Assembly (NCBI RefSeq): GCF_963974425.1
Contig: NZ_CAXBCK010000043.1
Location: forward strand, 1-33,110
Direction of reading: 5' to 3'
DNA length: 33,110 bases
Source of the DNA: Marixanthomonas sp963974425
GTDB lineage: Bacteria > Bacteroidota > Bacteroidia > Flavobacteriales > Flavobacteriaceae
In this document: positions 24,829-32,474 of the stretch, one piece after another
Layout: each line of letters starts with the position of its first letter
How positions within the stretch are numbered: position 1 is the first letter of the stretch
Notes under the pieces: model-generated
What the model was told of the DNA's origin: nothing
Databases searched by the model: none
Seen by the model: the letters and a program-made list of their open reading frames with translations, nothing else
Position numbers and translations under genes: made by a program

Positions 24829-24928
24829 GGTTGAGCCAGTAGGCTAAACGTTGTGAGAAACCTGATACAGGTTCTAAAGGTAGAGCGGAAGCTAGCTTTA
24901 AATTTTGGCTGGTTGCCTGGCAACCTGT
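24829..24928 (-). ncRNA. candidate structured RNA in the speA leader
   Basis: On the plus-strand coordinates the core holds AACCTG-ATA-CAGGTT (24859-24873), GGTTGCC-T-GGCAACC (24911-24925), the palindrome AAGCTAGCTT (24889-24898) and AGCC-AGTA-GGCT (24834-24845). Two long-range pairings compete with these hairpins. ACAGGTT (24867-24873) can pair with AACCTGT (24922-24928), and GGTTGAGCCA (24829-24838) can pair with CAACC (24921-24925) plus TGGCT (24906-24910). Such mutually exclusive helices are typical of regulatory RNA. I could not match it to TPP, SAM, cobalamin, guanidine, preQ1 or other riboswitch cores. The sense strand is taken as minus because speA is downstream. Confidence 0.42.
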
Positions 24929-25003
24929 TTTTGAATATAACTTCCTAATCTTCAAAAACCCAAACACAGAAACACGGTTCAATTTGTTCAGCTAAATGCG
25001 CAG

Positions 25004-25011
25004 CAAATGTA
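25004..25011 (-). promoter_or_regulatory. probable -7 box for the polyamine operon
   Basis: On the minus strand the sequence is TACATTTG, an exact match to TAnnTTTG. A TTT lies about 20 bases upstream but no full TTTG is seen. It would give a leader of about 270-280 bases to speA. Confidence 0.5.
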
Positions 25012-25052
25012 ATTTATTTTTTGATATAGAAAATCATTTCAGTAAAATTTAG

Positions 25053-25086
25053 CATAAAAAAAACACCTCGGTGTAAACGAGGTGTT
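25053..25086 (-). terminator. rho-independent terminator of the pseudouridine synthase gene
   Basis: On the minus strand AACACCTCG and CGAGGTGTT form a perfect 9-bp stem with a 7-base loop, followed by a run of eight T. It ends transcription 24 bases after the stop codon and separates this gene from the speA leader. Confidence 0.85.
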
Positions 25087-25109
25087 CTATATTGAATAGC
25101 AATAAAGTT

Positions 25110-25970
25110 TTACATCATACTAAAAAGCTCAACTTCTCTTTTGGTCAATATTTTCCATCGACCTCTTGGAAGGTCTTTTTTGGTAAGGTGTGCAATGGTT
25201 ACACAATCTACTTTTACCACATCGTAGTCTAAATGATCAAAAATATCACGGATAATGCTGTTCCCCATGTTTTTAATTTTCAATCCTATTTCTTTTTTAG
25301 GAGAATTTTCTACGTAGCTAATTTCTTCTACTTCAACCGTTTTACCATTAATGGTTAAGCCTTCTTCTATTTTTTGAAGATCGGAAGCTTTTAGGTTTTT
25401 GTCCAACTCTATATGAAATAGGCGAGGCATTCCTTTATTATGAAGTTTTTTCACCAGCTTGTCATCGTTGGTAAATAACAACAGACCCGTTGCATTTCTG
25501 CCTAAGCGTCCTATAGGTTTAACATCGGCTGTAGTAGCGTTCGAGATTAAATCCATCACCGTTAAGCCTTTACTTTCACTGGTTGTAGTTGCTACGGACT
25601 TTGGTTTGTTTAATAAAACATAGGTGTCTGGCTCTGGATTAATGCGACGGCCATCAAAACGAACATCATCAGCTAACTGAACTTTATAGCCCATTTCGTT
25701 GATAATTTCTCCATTTACAGAAACCAAACCGGTTTTTATGTAGGTGTCCGCTTCTCTACGAGAGCAAATACCGCTGTTAGCAATATATTTGTTTAACCGG
25801 ATTCCATTCGGGTTTTCTTGGTGGTTGGTATTACCACTTTTATTTGGTTTCTTAGTTGTAGGTTTTTTTCTACTTAAAGGAGCATTTCCTCGTGCATTGC
25901 TTCCTTTTCGGGTGTTACCAGCACCACGTCCAGAAGGTTTTCCTTTACCGCTATTGTCTTTTCTGCTCAT
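25110..25970 (-). CDS. RluB/RsuA-family pseudouridine synthase with Gly at the catalytic position
   Basis: A 286-residue protein. Residues 1-55 are a basic, Gly/Ser/Lys-rich disordered tail. An S4 RNA-binding domain follows (RLNKYIANSGICSRREAD, 58-75), then the RsuA/RluB catalytic domain. The motif that normally reads GRLD is GRLG here (154-157, in KPIGRLGRNATGLLLFTND), so the catalytic Asp is replaced by Gly157. The late motifs NSIIRDIFDHLDYDVVKVD and LPRGRWKIL are intact. It should bind rRNA, but classical pseudouridylation is doubtful. It has its own promoter (26041-26070) and terminator. Confidence 0.85.
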   Translation of the reverse strand: MSRKDNSGKGKPSGRGAGNTRKGSNARGNAPLSRKKPTTKKPNKSGNTNHQENPNGIRLNKYIANSGICSRREADTYIKTGLVSVNGEIINEMGYKVQLADDVRFDGRRINPEPDTYVLLNKPKSVATTTSESKGLTVMDLISNATTADVKPIGRLGRNATGLLLFTNDDKLVKKLHNKGMPRLFHIELDKNLKASDLQKIEEGLTINGKTVEVEEISYVENSPKKEIGLKIKNMGNSIIRDIFDHLDYDVVKVDCVTIAHLTKKDLPRGRWKILTKREVELFSMM

Positions 25971-26040
25971 ATTTATTTCCGAACTTAATCCGGAATCTTT
26001 TTAATGCCTTGTATAAAAGGCAACGTTCTCAAATTTTTTG

Positions 26041-26070
26041 CAAAGGTAGGCAAAGCCTTTGGTTTTCAAA
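26041..26070 (-). promoter_or_regulatory. promoter of the pseudouridine synthase gene
   Basis: On the minus strand TTTG (26067-26070), an 18-base spacer and TACCTTTG (26041-26048) match the Bacteroidota TTTG / TAnnTTTG promoter well. The -7 box lies 70 bases before the ATG at 25970. Confidence 0.6.
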
Positions 26071-26094
26071 TAATAATAGCTGAAAATCCGTTGT

Positions 26095-27009
26095 TTAAAT
26101 TTTTAGAAGAAACCTATTGACTAGCAAATCAATATCAATTAAAACAATACTGAAGACACCTAAAACAATGATGAATTTTAATATGTTATGTAGTAAGATG
26201 TAATGTAGTTTCCTTTTTGATTTCCAAAGTACGAATAGGAAGACTAATAGTGCAAAAACGCTTCCGAAGAAAAAGTAATTCATATATCCAATTGGGAATT
26301 TGAATATAAGTAGTAAAGCCGGTATAAATGCAACAAAACACATAAGGGTTAACATACGTTTTGAAACCTTTTCACCATATACAACGGGAATGGTATGATA
26401 GTCTTGCGCAAGATCCCCTTTTATGTTTTCTAAATCTTTTACTAATTCCCGCATTGAAATTAGAAGAAATAAGAACGTAGCGTGTACAAAAATGACCAAG
26501 TCGAAATTACTGTAATAGATAAACACCGCAAAGAAGGGGATTACTGCTAAAATTGCAGCCGTGATATTCCCAATAAAAGGATACTTTTTAAGCTTGTGCG
26601 AATACAACCAAAGCACAAAAATATATACTGAAAAAAAGAGCACAGCCTTAAACGAAACATAGCTAGCAAAAATGACCGAAAGGAAGTTTAGTATAAAATA
26701 CACAGAAAGCTTAGTACGCTGGCTCACCAACCGATCAAGCATGGTTTTTTGCGGTCGATTTATTAAATCTTTTTCGCTATCGTAAAAACTGTTGATGATA
26801 TATCCAGACGCGATTGCAGCTGCTGAAGCTAATACCAACATCAACAAATTAACATCCAATAAAACATTTTTAACCGGTAAATCTGGCGCTAAAATGTAGA
26901 TGGAAGTTAAATATTGCGCAATAATGATTATAAGAATATTATAACCACGAACCACCGAAAACAAGCTGAAAACCTTTAGTAGAAAATGTTTTTGTTTCCG
27001 ACTTAGCAT
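26095..27009 (-). CDS. UbiA-family prenyltransferase
   Basis: A 304-residue membrane protein with about eight to nine helices. Both Asp-rich motifs are present: N73-x3-D77-x3-D81 (INSFYDSEKDLINRPQK) and a second at 192-199 (DLENIKGD). These bind the Mg-diphosphate of a prenyl donor. The family includes MenA, UbiA and geranylgeranylglyceryl-phosphate synthases; flavobacterial members are commonly labelled as the last, but the acceptor is not proven. The gene starts 23 bases after the mevalonate-kinase-like gene, in line with a shared isoprenoid operon. Confidence 0.85.
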   Translation of the reverse strand: MLSRKQKHFLLKVFSLFSVVRGYNILIIIIAQYLTSIYILAPDLPVKNVLLDVNLLMLVLASAAAIASGYIINSFYDSEKDLINRPQKTMLDRLVSQRTKLSVYFILNFLSVIFASYVSFKAVLFFSVYIFVLWLYSHKLKKYPFIGNITAAILAVIPFFAVFIYYSNFDLVIFVHATFLFLLISMRELVKDLENIKGDLAQDYHTIPVVYGEKVSKRMLTLMCFVAFIPALLLIFKFPIGYMNYFFFGSVFALLVFLFVLWKSKRKLHYILLHNILKFIIVLGVFSIVLIDIDLLVNRFLLKI

Positions 27010-27032
27010 AATCTATGTTGAGTTGAAAATAT

Positions 27033-27971
27033 TTAAAAGTTATAAACCACTTCCAGTCTAAAATCTTTTAAGGCTTCGCGTGCTTTATCAATATCTTCGG
27101 TAAAACCCAACATATAACCACCACCGCCAGAACCACATAACTTTAAGTAGTAAGCATTGGTCTCAATTCCTTTTTTCCACAAGGTGTGGAATTGTTTCGG
27201 GATCATCGGTTTAAAGTTGTCTAAAACCACTTTTGAAAGTTGTTTTACGTTTCCGAAGAGCGATTTCACATCACCTTTTAAAAAGTCGTGAACACAAGCA
27301 TCGGTATGTTTTACAAACTGGTCTTTTACCATGCTTCTAAACCCTTCTTGCTTCATGTTTTCCATAAAAATATGAACCATTGGCGCTGTTTCTCCAGTAC
27401 TACCACTATCTAATAAGAATACTGCTCCTTTTCCATCTTCAGTTTGCGAGGGAATTCCGGCAGGTTCAATATTATCTTTGCTATTGATTAAAATAGGTAA
27501 ACTTAAGTAACTGTTCAATGGATCTAAACCTGAAGATTTACCGTGGAAAAAAGATTCCATTTCGGCAAAAATTGCTTTTAGTTGAAGCAGTTTTTCACGG
27601 GTTAAATTTTCAAGAACCGTAATTTTTTGAGTGGCGTACTTATCATAAATAGCTGCGACCAAAGCACCACTACTACCTACACCGTACCCTTGTGGAATAC
27701 TACTGTCAAAATACAATCCTTTATCAACATCAGCTTTTAAGGTTTCAATATCAAAAGCTACCAATTCTGGCTTTTCATTTTGAAGCGTAGCTAAATACTT
27801 TGCAAAACGTAATAAGCTATCATTACTTTTTTTGGTGTTGATGGTTTTGTGCTCATCAATCTTTAACGCTCCGTTATAAAAGTTATACGGAATCGATAAT
27901 CCTTTGGAATCTTTTATAATTCCATATTCACCAAACAATAGGATTTTTGAATAAAATAAAGGGCCGCGCAT
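27033..27971 (-). CDS. mvk: mevalonate-kinase-like GHMP kinase
   Basis: A 312-residue GHMP-superfamily kinase. It has SKILLFGEYGII at residues 8-19, the phosphate-binding PQGYGVGSSGALVAAI (93-108), the catalytic-Asp motif SSGLDPLNSYLS and the C-terminal KLCGSGGGGYMLGF glycine motif. It phosphorylates mevalonate or phosphomevalonate with ATP. The neighbouring diphosphomevalonate decarboxylase fixes the pathway, but which phosphorylation step this enzyme performs is less sure. It shares the strand with mvaD upstream (126-base gap) and ubiA downstream (23 bases). Confidence 0.82.
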   Translation of the reverse strand: MRGPLFYSKILLFGEYGIIKDSKGLSIPYNFYNGALKIDEHKTINTKKSNDSLLRFAKYLATLQNEKPELVAFDIETLKADVDKGLYFDSSIPQGYGVGSSGALVAAIYDKYATQKITVLENLTREKLLQLKAIFAEMESFFHGKSSGLDPLNSYLSLPILINSKDNIEPAGIPSQTEDGKGAVFLLDSGSTGETAPMVHIFMENMKQEGFRSMVKDQFVKHTDACVHDFLKGDVKSLFGNVKQLSKVVLDNFKPMIPKQFHTLWKKGIETNAYYLKLCGSGGGGYMLGFTEDIDKAREALKDFRLEVVYNF

Positions 27972-27998
27972 AAAGTAATGGTTAATGGTTTTTTAAAT

Positions 27999-28029
27999 GT
28001 ACTGATTTTCCTTCAGTACTGCAAAGATA
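27999..28029 (-). promoter_or_regulatory. promoter box and hairpin upstream of the mevalonate-kinase-like gene
   Basis: On the minus strand TATCTTTG (28022-28029) is an exact TAnnTTTG box, 50 bases before the ATG. Right behind it GTACTGA (27999-28005) and TCAGTAC (28013-28019) form a perfect 7-bp inverted repeat, which would be at the very 5' end of the transcript or act as an operator. Confidence 0.45.
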
Positions 28030-28097
28030 GTATTACAACTCTAATTTTTTCTGAAAATTGACATAAATTATACCTTTTCAAACAGTTAGGGGCGGTT

Positions 28098-29180
28098 TTA
28101 AAGCGGTATAGATCCGTTACCTGTTTGGTCATGAATATATTCACCATTTTTACAAAACGGCTTCAAATTAGCTTCAATAAAGGCAGAAACGGCTTCTTTT
28201 TCGGTTTCGGGGTACAACACATGCACATTGGCACCAGCGTCCAATGTAAAGCAAACGTTGCTTCCAGTTTCTTTTCTGAAACTCCAAATACGGTTAATAA
28301 TTTCCAGTGTATTAGGCTTCATTAATATGAAATAAGGCATAGACGTCATCATCATTGCGTGCAGTGACAAGGCTTCACTTTCCACAATTTTAATAAATTC
28401 TGAAATATTACCTTCTTTTAAAACTGGTATTAGTTTTGAAAGATTGTCATTAGCTTGCTGAAATCGTTGTTCGGAAAAAGGATGGTCGTGCATTAAATTA
28501 TGTCCAACCGTGCTGCTCACTTGCTTTTCACCTTTATCGACTAACAAAATAGTGTCTTGGTAGTTTTTGAAATTATCGTGAACTTCATACGAATATTCTG
28601 TTCCAAATAAATTACTGCTTCCTTTAATATCTTCATGTCTTCCCCAAACAATAAGTGGGCCTTCAATACTTCTACAGGCACTTCCAGAACCCAAACGTGC
28701 TAAAAAAGAAGCTTTTTTGTTAAAAAATTCTTTTGAAATTTCTTCTGAAGCTAATTGCTTTTCAATTGAAAGTAGGCATAACGCCAACGCGCTCATCCCG
28801 CTAGCTGAAGAAGCAATCCCGCTACTGTGAGGAAAGCTGTTGGTGGTTTCAATTGTAAATTTGTAATCCCTCAAGAAAGGAACGTATGTTTCAATCCGTT
28901 CAAAGAACTTCTGAATTTTTGGCTCAAAACCTTCTTCTCTTTTTCCGTCCAAATACACTTCAAATTGAAAGTCTTCAGTAGAGGTTATTCTTTCAAAAGA
29001 AAGTCTCGTTTTCGTATGACAATTACTCAACGTAAAACTAATAGAAGCATTTTTAGGCAGTTGCTCGCCATATTTCCCCCAATATTTCACCAAAGCAATA
29101 TTACTAGGGCTTTGCCAAGATGCGCTACCGTTTTCAAGGGTTTTGGAGTAGGGTTTTGGGATGAAATTTGCTTCCGTCAT
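28098..29180 (-). CDS. mvaD: diphosphomevalonate decarboxylase
   Basis: A 360-residue GHMP-superfamily enzyme. I chose the ATG at 29178-29180; the frame extends five codons to a TTG that is a weaker start. Key parts are SPSNIALVKYWGK (24-36), the Ser-rich ATP loop FPHSSGIASSASGMSAL (117-132), RSIEGPLIVWG and the catalytic Asp D314 in LDAGANVHVL. It converts mevalonate diphosphate to isopentenyl diphosphate with ATP in the cytoplasm. The mevalonate route is usual in Flavobacteriaceae. It heads the group mvaD, mvk-like and ubiA, although the 126-base gap and a promoter box suggest a second start for the latter two. Confidence 0.9.
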   Translation of the reverse strand: MTEANFIPKPYSKTLENGSASWQSPSNIALVKYWGKYGEQLPKNASISFTLSNCHTKTRLSFERITSTEDFQFEVYLDGKREEGFEPKIQKFFERIETYVPFLRDYKFTIETTNSFPHSSGIASSASGMSALALCLLSIEKQLASEEISKEFFNKKASFLARLGSGSACRSIEGPLIVWGRHEDIKGSSNLFGTEYSYEVHDNFKNYQDTILLVDKGEKQVSSTVGHNLMHDHPFSEQRFQQANDNLSKLIPVLKEGNISEFIKIVESEALSLHAMMMTSMPYFILMKPNTLEIINRIWSFRKETGSNVCFTLDAGANVHVLYPETEKEAVSAFIEANLKPFCKNGEYIHDQTGNGSIPL

Positions 29181-29200
29181 GAGTTGGTTTTTCAATGAAG

Positions 29201-29208
29201 CAAATATA
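29201..29208 (-). promoter_or_regulatory. -7 box of the mvaD gene
   Basis: On the minus strand TATATTTG, an exact TAnnTTTG match 20 bases before the ATG at 29180, with a TTTTA about 18 bases further upstream. The short distance supports the ATG over the upstream TTG as the start codon. Confidence 0.5.
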
Positions 29209-29315
29209 GGGAATTGCTATATGTGATAAAAGATTAAAATATAGTACTGTTGCTTTTCTTAGTTTAGTTAAATACGTGTGGAAAACGATATTGCTGTATA
29301 ATTTTTTTTACTTTC

Positions 29316-29870
29316 GTGAAAACCTTGTTTACTTTCAATATTTTGAAAAGTGCTGTTGCCACATTTTTGTTTGTTGCGTTTCTCTTTAACTTTGGAGGGT
29401 GTTATATTATTTTGAAATATCAACAATATCAGGTAAAAAAAGAAATGATTCAGCAGATAAAAGCAGGTGTTTCTGATGCAGATTTAACTCAAATTCGGAT
29501 TACTTCAAAAAACGAAAATGAGCTTCTCTGGGAAGATGGAGAAGAGTTTCGATACAAAGGAATCATGTACGATGTGGTAAAAACGGAAACGTTAGATAAA
29601 GAAACTACAATTTACCATTGCCTTACCGATACACAAGAGACCAACTTGCTGGCTGAACTTCAAGATATTTTAAAAAAGAATAAAAAGTCTAAAAACAATA
29701 GAAAGAACCCTGTAAAAACATTCTTTAAGTTTTTTAATAAAATACCCCCTCAACCACAAAAACAAGGAATAGCAGTTTTTGAAACTAAAACAGAAGTTAG
29801 TTTTGAATATATAAATTATTACAATCCGCCCAAGCTTGATGTTTCAAGCCCTCCTCCCAAGACAGTTTAA
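29316..29870 (+). CDS. small membrane-anchored protein of unknown function
   Basis: A 184-residue protein with a GTG start. One hydrophobic segment lies at residues about 10-34 (SAVATFLFVAFLFNFGGCYI). It is probably a signal anchor, although FGGC could be read as a poor lipobox. The rest is soluble and charged, with a basic patch KKNKKSKNNRKNPVKTFFKF (119-138), a Pro-rich turn and a Pro-rich C-terminus (SSPPPK). Residues 40-100 look like a helix followed by beta strands. I do not recognise a family. It lies 100 bases upstream of a TonB-dependent receptor gene on the same strand, so a role tied to that receptor is possible. Confidence 0.7.
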   Translation: MKTLFTFNILKSAVATFLFVAFLFNFGGCYIILKYQQYQVKKEMIQQIKAGVSDADLTQIRITSKNENELLWEDGEEFRYKGIMYDVVKTETLDKETTIYHCLTDTQETNLLAELQDILKKNKKSKNNRKNPVKTFFKFFNKIPPQPQKQGIAVFETKTEVSFEYINYYNPPKLDVSSPPPKTV

Positions 29871-29883
29871 TGATTTTTTTAAA

Positions 29884-29909
29884 GAAAGCACCTCTTGCTT
29901 TCATTTCAA
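29884..29909 (+). terminator. weak hairpin between the small membrane protein and receptor genes
   Basis: GAAAGCA / TGCTTTC with a CCTCT loop, a 7-bp stem followed by ATTTC. The poor T-run makes it a partial terminator at best, so some co-transcription is expected. Confidence 0.4.
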
Positions 29910-29970
29910 ATAAGGCAGCATAATTATTATGTCTGCCCATTCGTATTTATACAATTATTAAACTTTCAAA

Positions 29971-32340
29971 ATGATGAAAAAATTACTTTTGTCCCTTTGT
30001 GGGATACTTGTGTGTGCATCTGTATTTGCACAATCCCAATTGAATGGGAACGTATTAGATGCCACCAACAATATTCCCCTTACAGGTGCCACCGTTAAAA
30101 AAAATAAATCTCAAACAACTACAACAGATGACAACGGCGCATTTTCATTGCCGTGCAATAATGGAGGAATGACTTTGACAATAACCTATATTGGTTATAA
30201 ACCTTACACTGCTAATGTGAGTACTTGTAGCGAAACACTTCAAATATTAATGGTGCCTTCTACCAGCAGTTTGGATGAGGTGCAGCTTTCAGCAAACAGC
30301 TATAGACAAGAATCGCTAGAAAAACCTGTTTCAGAGGTAAAACTGAATCCTATGGAGCTAAATAGAGGTACGGGACTGTTTTTGGACGATGCTATCAATA
30401 CCAATGTTCCCGGTGTTACTATGACCCGTAGAGCGGTTTCTTCAGGACAACAATTTAACATCCGAGGCTATGGAAATGGCGTTGGTTTTAAGGGTATTAG
30501 CAATAATTTTGATGGGCAAGGTTACAAAGCTTATCTAAATAATATTCCAATTACCGATGCTGAAGGAGTAACCATATTAGACGATATAGATTTCGCTTCT
30601 ATAGGAAGTGTGGACGTTATTAAAGGCCCAGCAGCTAGTAAATACGGATTTGCTATTGCAGGAGCAGTAAATTTAAAAACCATTCGCCCTAAAAATGGGG
30701 AGACCTCTATATCACAAAAAGTTACAGTAGATAATTACGGCTTAGCGCGTTTTACCACCCAATTTCAAATGGGTCGTGAAAAAACCTCTTTATTGTTGAA
30801 TTACGGCCATCAGGTTTCCGATGGATTTATGGATCATAATAATTCCACTAAAGATTTTATGAATTTAGTATTCGATTTTCGCCCTAATGAAAAACAATAC
30901 ATCAGCACGTATTTTGGCTTCAGTAACAGTTACGACGAACGAGGAGGAGAATTGACCATAGAACAATATGAAAACGAAGATTACAGCGGTAACCCACGTT
31001 ATATTAAAAATAATGCACATAGCGAAGTTATAAGCTTCCGTGCAGGATTAAGCCATACATATGCTTTTAATAATTGGTTAAGTAATACTACTACCGTTTT
31101 TGGTACTGGAAAAAGCACTAACAATAGCTCTGCAGGGGGGTGGAATGACAGTGCTCCACTAAATTACGGAACCCGTTCTGTTTTTAACTTGAACTTTGAT
31201 CTTGGTGATAATTTTAGTCTTTCTGGAGAAGCAGGGCTCGAATTTCAAGAGCAACGCTCTCAGAATATTGGCTATAGCATGGTAGAAAACCCTAGCGATC
31301 CTGATGGCTATAACATCATTGGAGGTATAAAAAGTAATAAATTCGCTACCTCAAAGTCACATTTACTATTTACCGAGTGGGTGCTGAATATGCCGTATGA
31401 TTTTTCACTTACCGCTGGAGTGGGCAAAAGCTCATTATTCATAGATATTGAAGATCATATGTACAACCCAGATAGTAATTCGCCTAGAGTAGTTTCAGCA
31501 AATTATGATGATCTGGTTTCGCCACATTTCGCCATAAATAAGGTTTTCAACGATAATATTTCTGTATATGCTTCTTACAGGAATGGTTATAAAGCACCAG
31601 TAAGTGGAAACATCATTCTCTCCACTACGGGCGGGTTGAATACAGGTTTAGTGCCAGAAGAAGGGAATCAATTTGAAGTTGGTTCTAAAGGAAATGTACT
31701 GGACAATAAACTGTATTACCAAGTGGCTTTGTTCCAAGCTACATTTAAAGATAAATTCACCTCCGTGGCTGTTCCCGCAGGTGATGGTACAACGCTTTAT
31801 TCTTACTTGACCAATGGAGGAAAAGTAGATAATAAAGGAATTGAAACATTGATTAAATACAATGCTTACGAATCATCGACTGGATTCTTCAGAAGTGTGC
31901 ACCCTTACGTAAATGTGACATATTCCGATTTTAAATATGAGAATTTTCAATACGAAACCGTAAGCAGAGATGGGGAGTTAATTCAACAAGATTACAGCGG
32001 GAATGACGTTGCCGGTGTTGCACCTTGGGTAGTTAATGCAGGAGTAGACGTAAATACAAACCTTGGTTTCTACGGAAATGTTACTTATATGTACCGAGAT
32101 GCAGTTCCTTTTACATCGGACGGATTAAATGTGGCCGATTCGTATAGTTTGTTGAATGGAAAAATAGGCTATAGAACCAGCATTGGTCAGTTTGACTTAG
32201 ATGCATTTTTTGGAGCCAACAACATAACAGGCGAGCAATACTATTATATGCTCTTTTTAAACCAGTTGGATGATGCCTACATTCCAGCACCTTTGGATAC
32301 CAATTATTTTGGAGGAATAAATTTGAAATATAATTTATAA
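29971..32340 (+). CDS. TonB-dependent outer membrane receptor
   Basis: A 789-residue receptor. The signal peptide MMKKLLLSLCGILVCASVFA is followed by a carboxypeptidase-regulatory-like domain (about 22-95, ending YIGYKPYTANVS). The plug domain comes next, with FNIRGYGNGVGFKG and the end motif VDVIKGPAASKYGFAIAGAV (near 220-240). The 22-strand barrel follows, finishing with GINLKYNL, an outer-membrane C-terminal signature ending in an aromatic strand. It takes up a large solute using TonB energy. The lipoprotein gene downstream resembles heme and siderophore binding proteins, so an iron complex is the likely substrate. Two ATG codons stand together at the start. Confidence 0.92.
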   Translation: MMKKLLLSLCGILVCASVFAQSQLNGNVLDATNNIPLTGATVKKNKSQTTTTDDNGAFSLPCNNGGMTLTITYIGYKPYTANVSTCSETLQILMVPSTSSLDEVQLSANSYRQESLEKPVSEVKLNPMELNRGTGLFLDDAINTNVPGVTMTRRAVSSGQQFNIRGYGNGVGFKGISNNFDGQGYKAYLNNIPITDAEGVTILDDIDFASIGSVDVIKGPAASKYGFAIAGAVNLKTIRPKNGETSISQKVTVDNYGLARFTTQFQMGREKTSLLLNYGHQVSDGFMDHNNSTKDFMNLVFDFRPNEKQYISTYFGFSNSYDERGGELTIEQYENEDYSGNPRYIKNNAHSEVISFRAGLSHTYAFNNWLSNTTTVFGTGKSTNNSSAGGWNDSAPLNYGTRSVFNLNFDLGDNFSLSGEAGLEFQEQRSQNIGYSMVENPSDPDGYNIIGGIKSNKFATSKSHLLFTEWVLNMPYDFSLTAGVGKSSLFIDIEDHMYNPDSNSPRVVSANYDDLVSPHFAINKVFNDNISVYASYRNGYKAPVSGNIILSTTGGLNTGLVPEEGNQFEVGSKGNVLDNKLYYQVALFQATFKDKFTSVAVPAGDGTTLYSYLTNGGKVDNKGIETLIKYNAYESSTGFFRSVHPYVNVTYSDFKYENFQYETVSRDGELIQQDYSGNDVAGVAPWVVNAGVDVNTNLGFYGNVTYMYRDAVPFTSDGLNVADSYSLLNGKIGYRTSIGQFDLDAFFGANNITGEQYYYMLFLNQLDDAYIPAPLDTNYFGGINLKYNL

Positions 32341-32351
32341 TAATTAACAGT

Positions 32352-32360
32352 AAAGGAGGT
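32352..32360 (+). promoter_or_regulatory. consensus Shine-Dalgarno sequence without an obvious gene
   Basis: AAAGGAGGT, a full anti-16S match, stands just after the receptor gene. Only tiny frames follow it, such as a TTG-started 16-codon frame at 32362. Strong Shine-Dalgarno motifs are rare in this phylum. Confidence 0.3.
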
Positions 32361-32423
32361 ATTGAAAAGGTGCTTGCATGTTTTTAGGGCTAACACTTTT
32401 TTAGTTGAATAGTTTCTTAATAA

Positions 32424-32451
32424 GGCTTTATCAAATGAAAGCCCTTTTCAG
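32424..32451 (+). terminator. possible terminator before the substrate-binding lipoprotein gene
   Basis: GGCTTT (32424-32429) pairs with AAAGCC (32438-32443), loop of eight bases, followed by CTTTTC. Stem and tail are modest. Confidence 0.4.
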
Positions 32452-32474
32452 CCTCTTTTTTAAAATTTAAATGA

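Larger units (their letters stand above)
24726..25058 (-). other. non-coding 5' leader region of the polyamine operon
   Basis: No open frame of note lies here on either strand. Read on the minus strand, a promoter-like box comes first (25004-25011). About 75 bases of unstructured AT-rich sequence follow, then a GC-richer core at 24829-24928 with several inverted repeats, then about 100 AT-rich bases up to the speA start. The region is isolated from the upstream pseudouridine synthase gene by a strong terminator. Confidence 0.6.

Noticed and set aside
24851..24895. TPP-riboswitch-like string on the plus strand (GAGA ... ACCTGATACAGG ... AGCGGAAG)
   Set aside because: The diagnostic GGGGTGC, GGCTGAGA and GCGTAGGGA parts are missing, and no plus-strand gene follows within reach.
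24905..24928. SAM-I-like GGCAACC on the minus strand
   Set aside because: The upstream GAGGGA/GGCCC core of the S-box is absent, and GGCAACC is fully explained by the GGTTGCC/GGCAACC inverted repeat.
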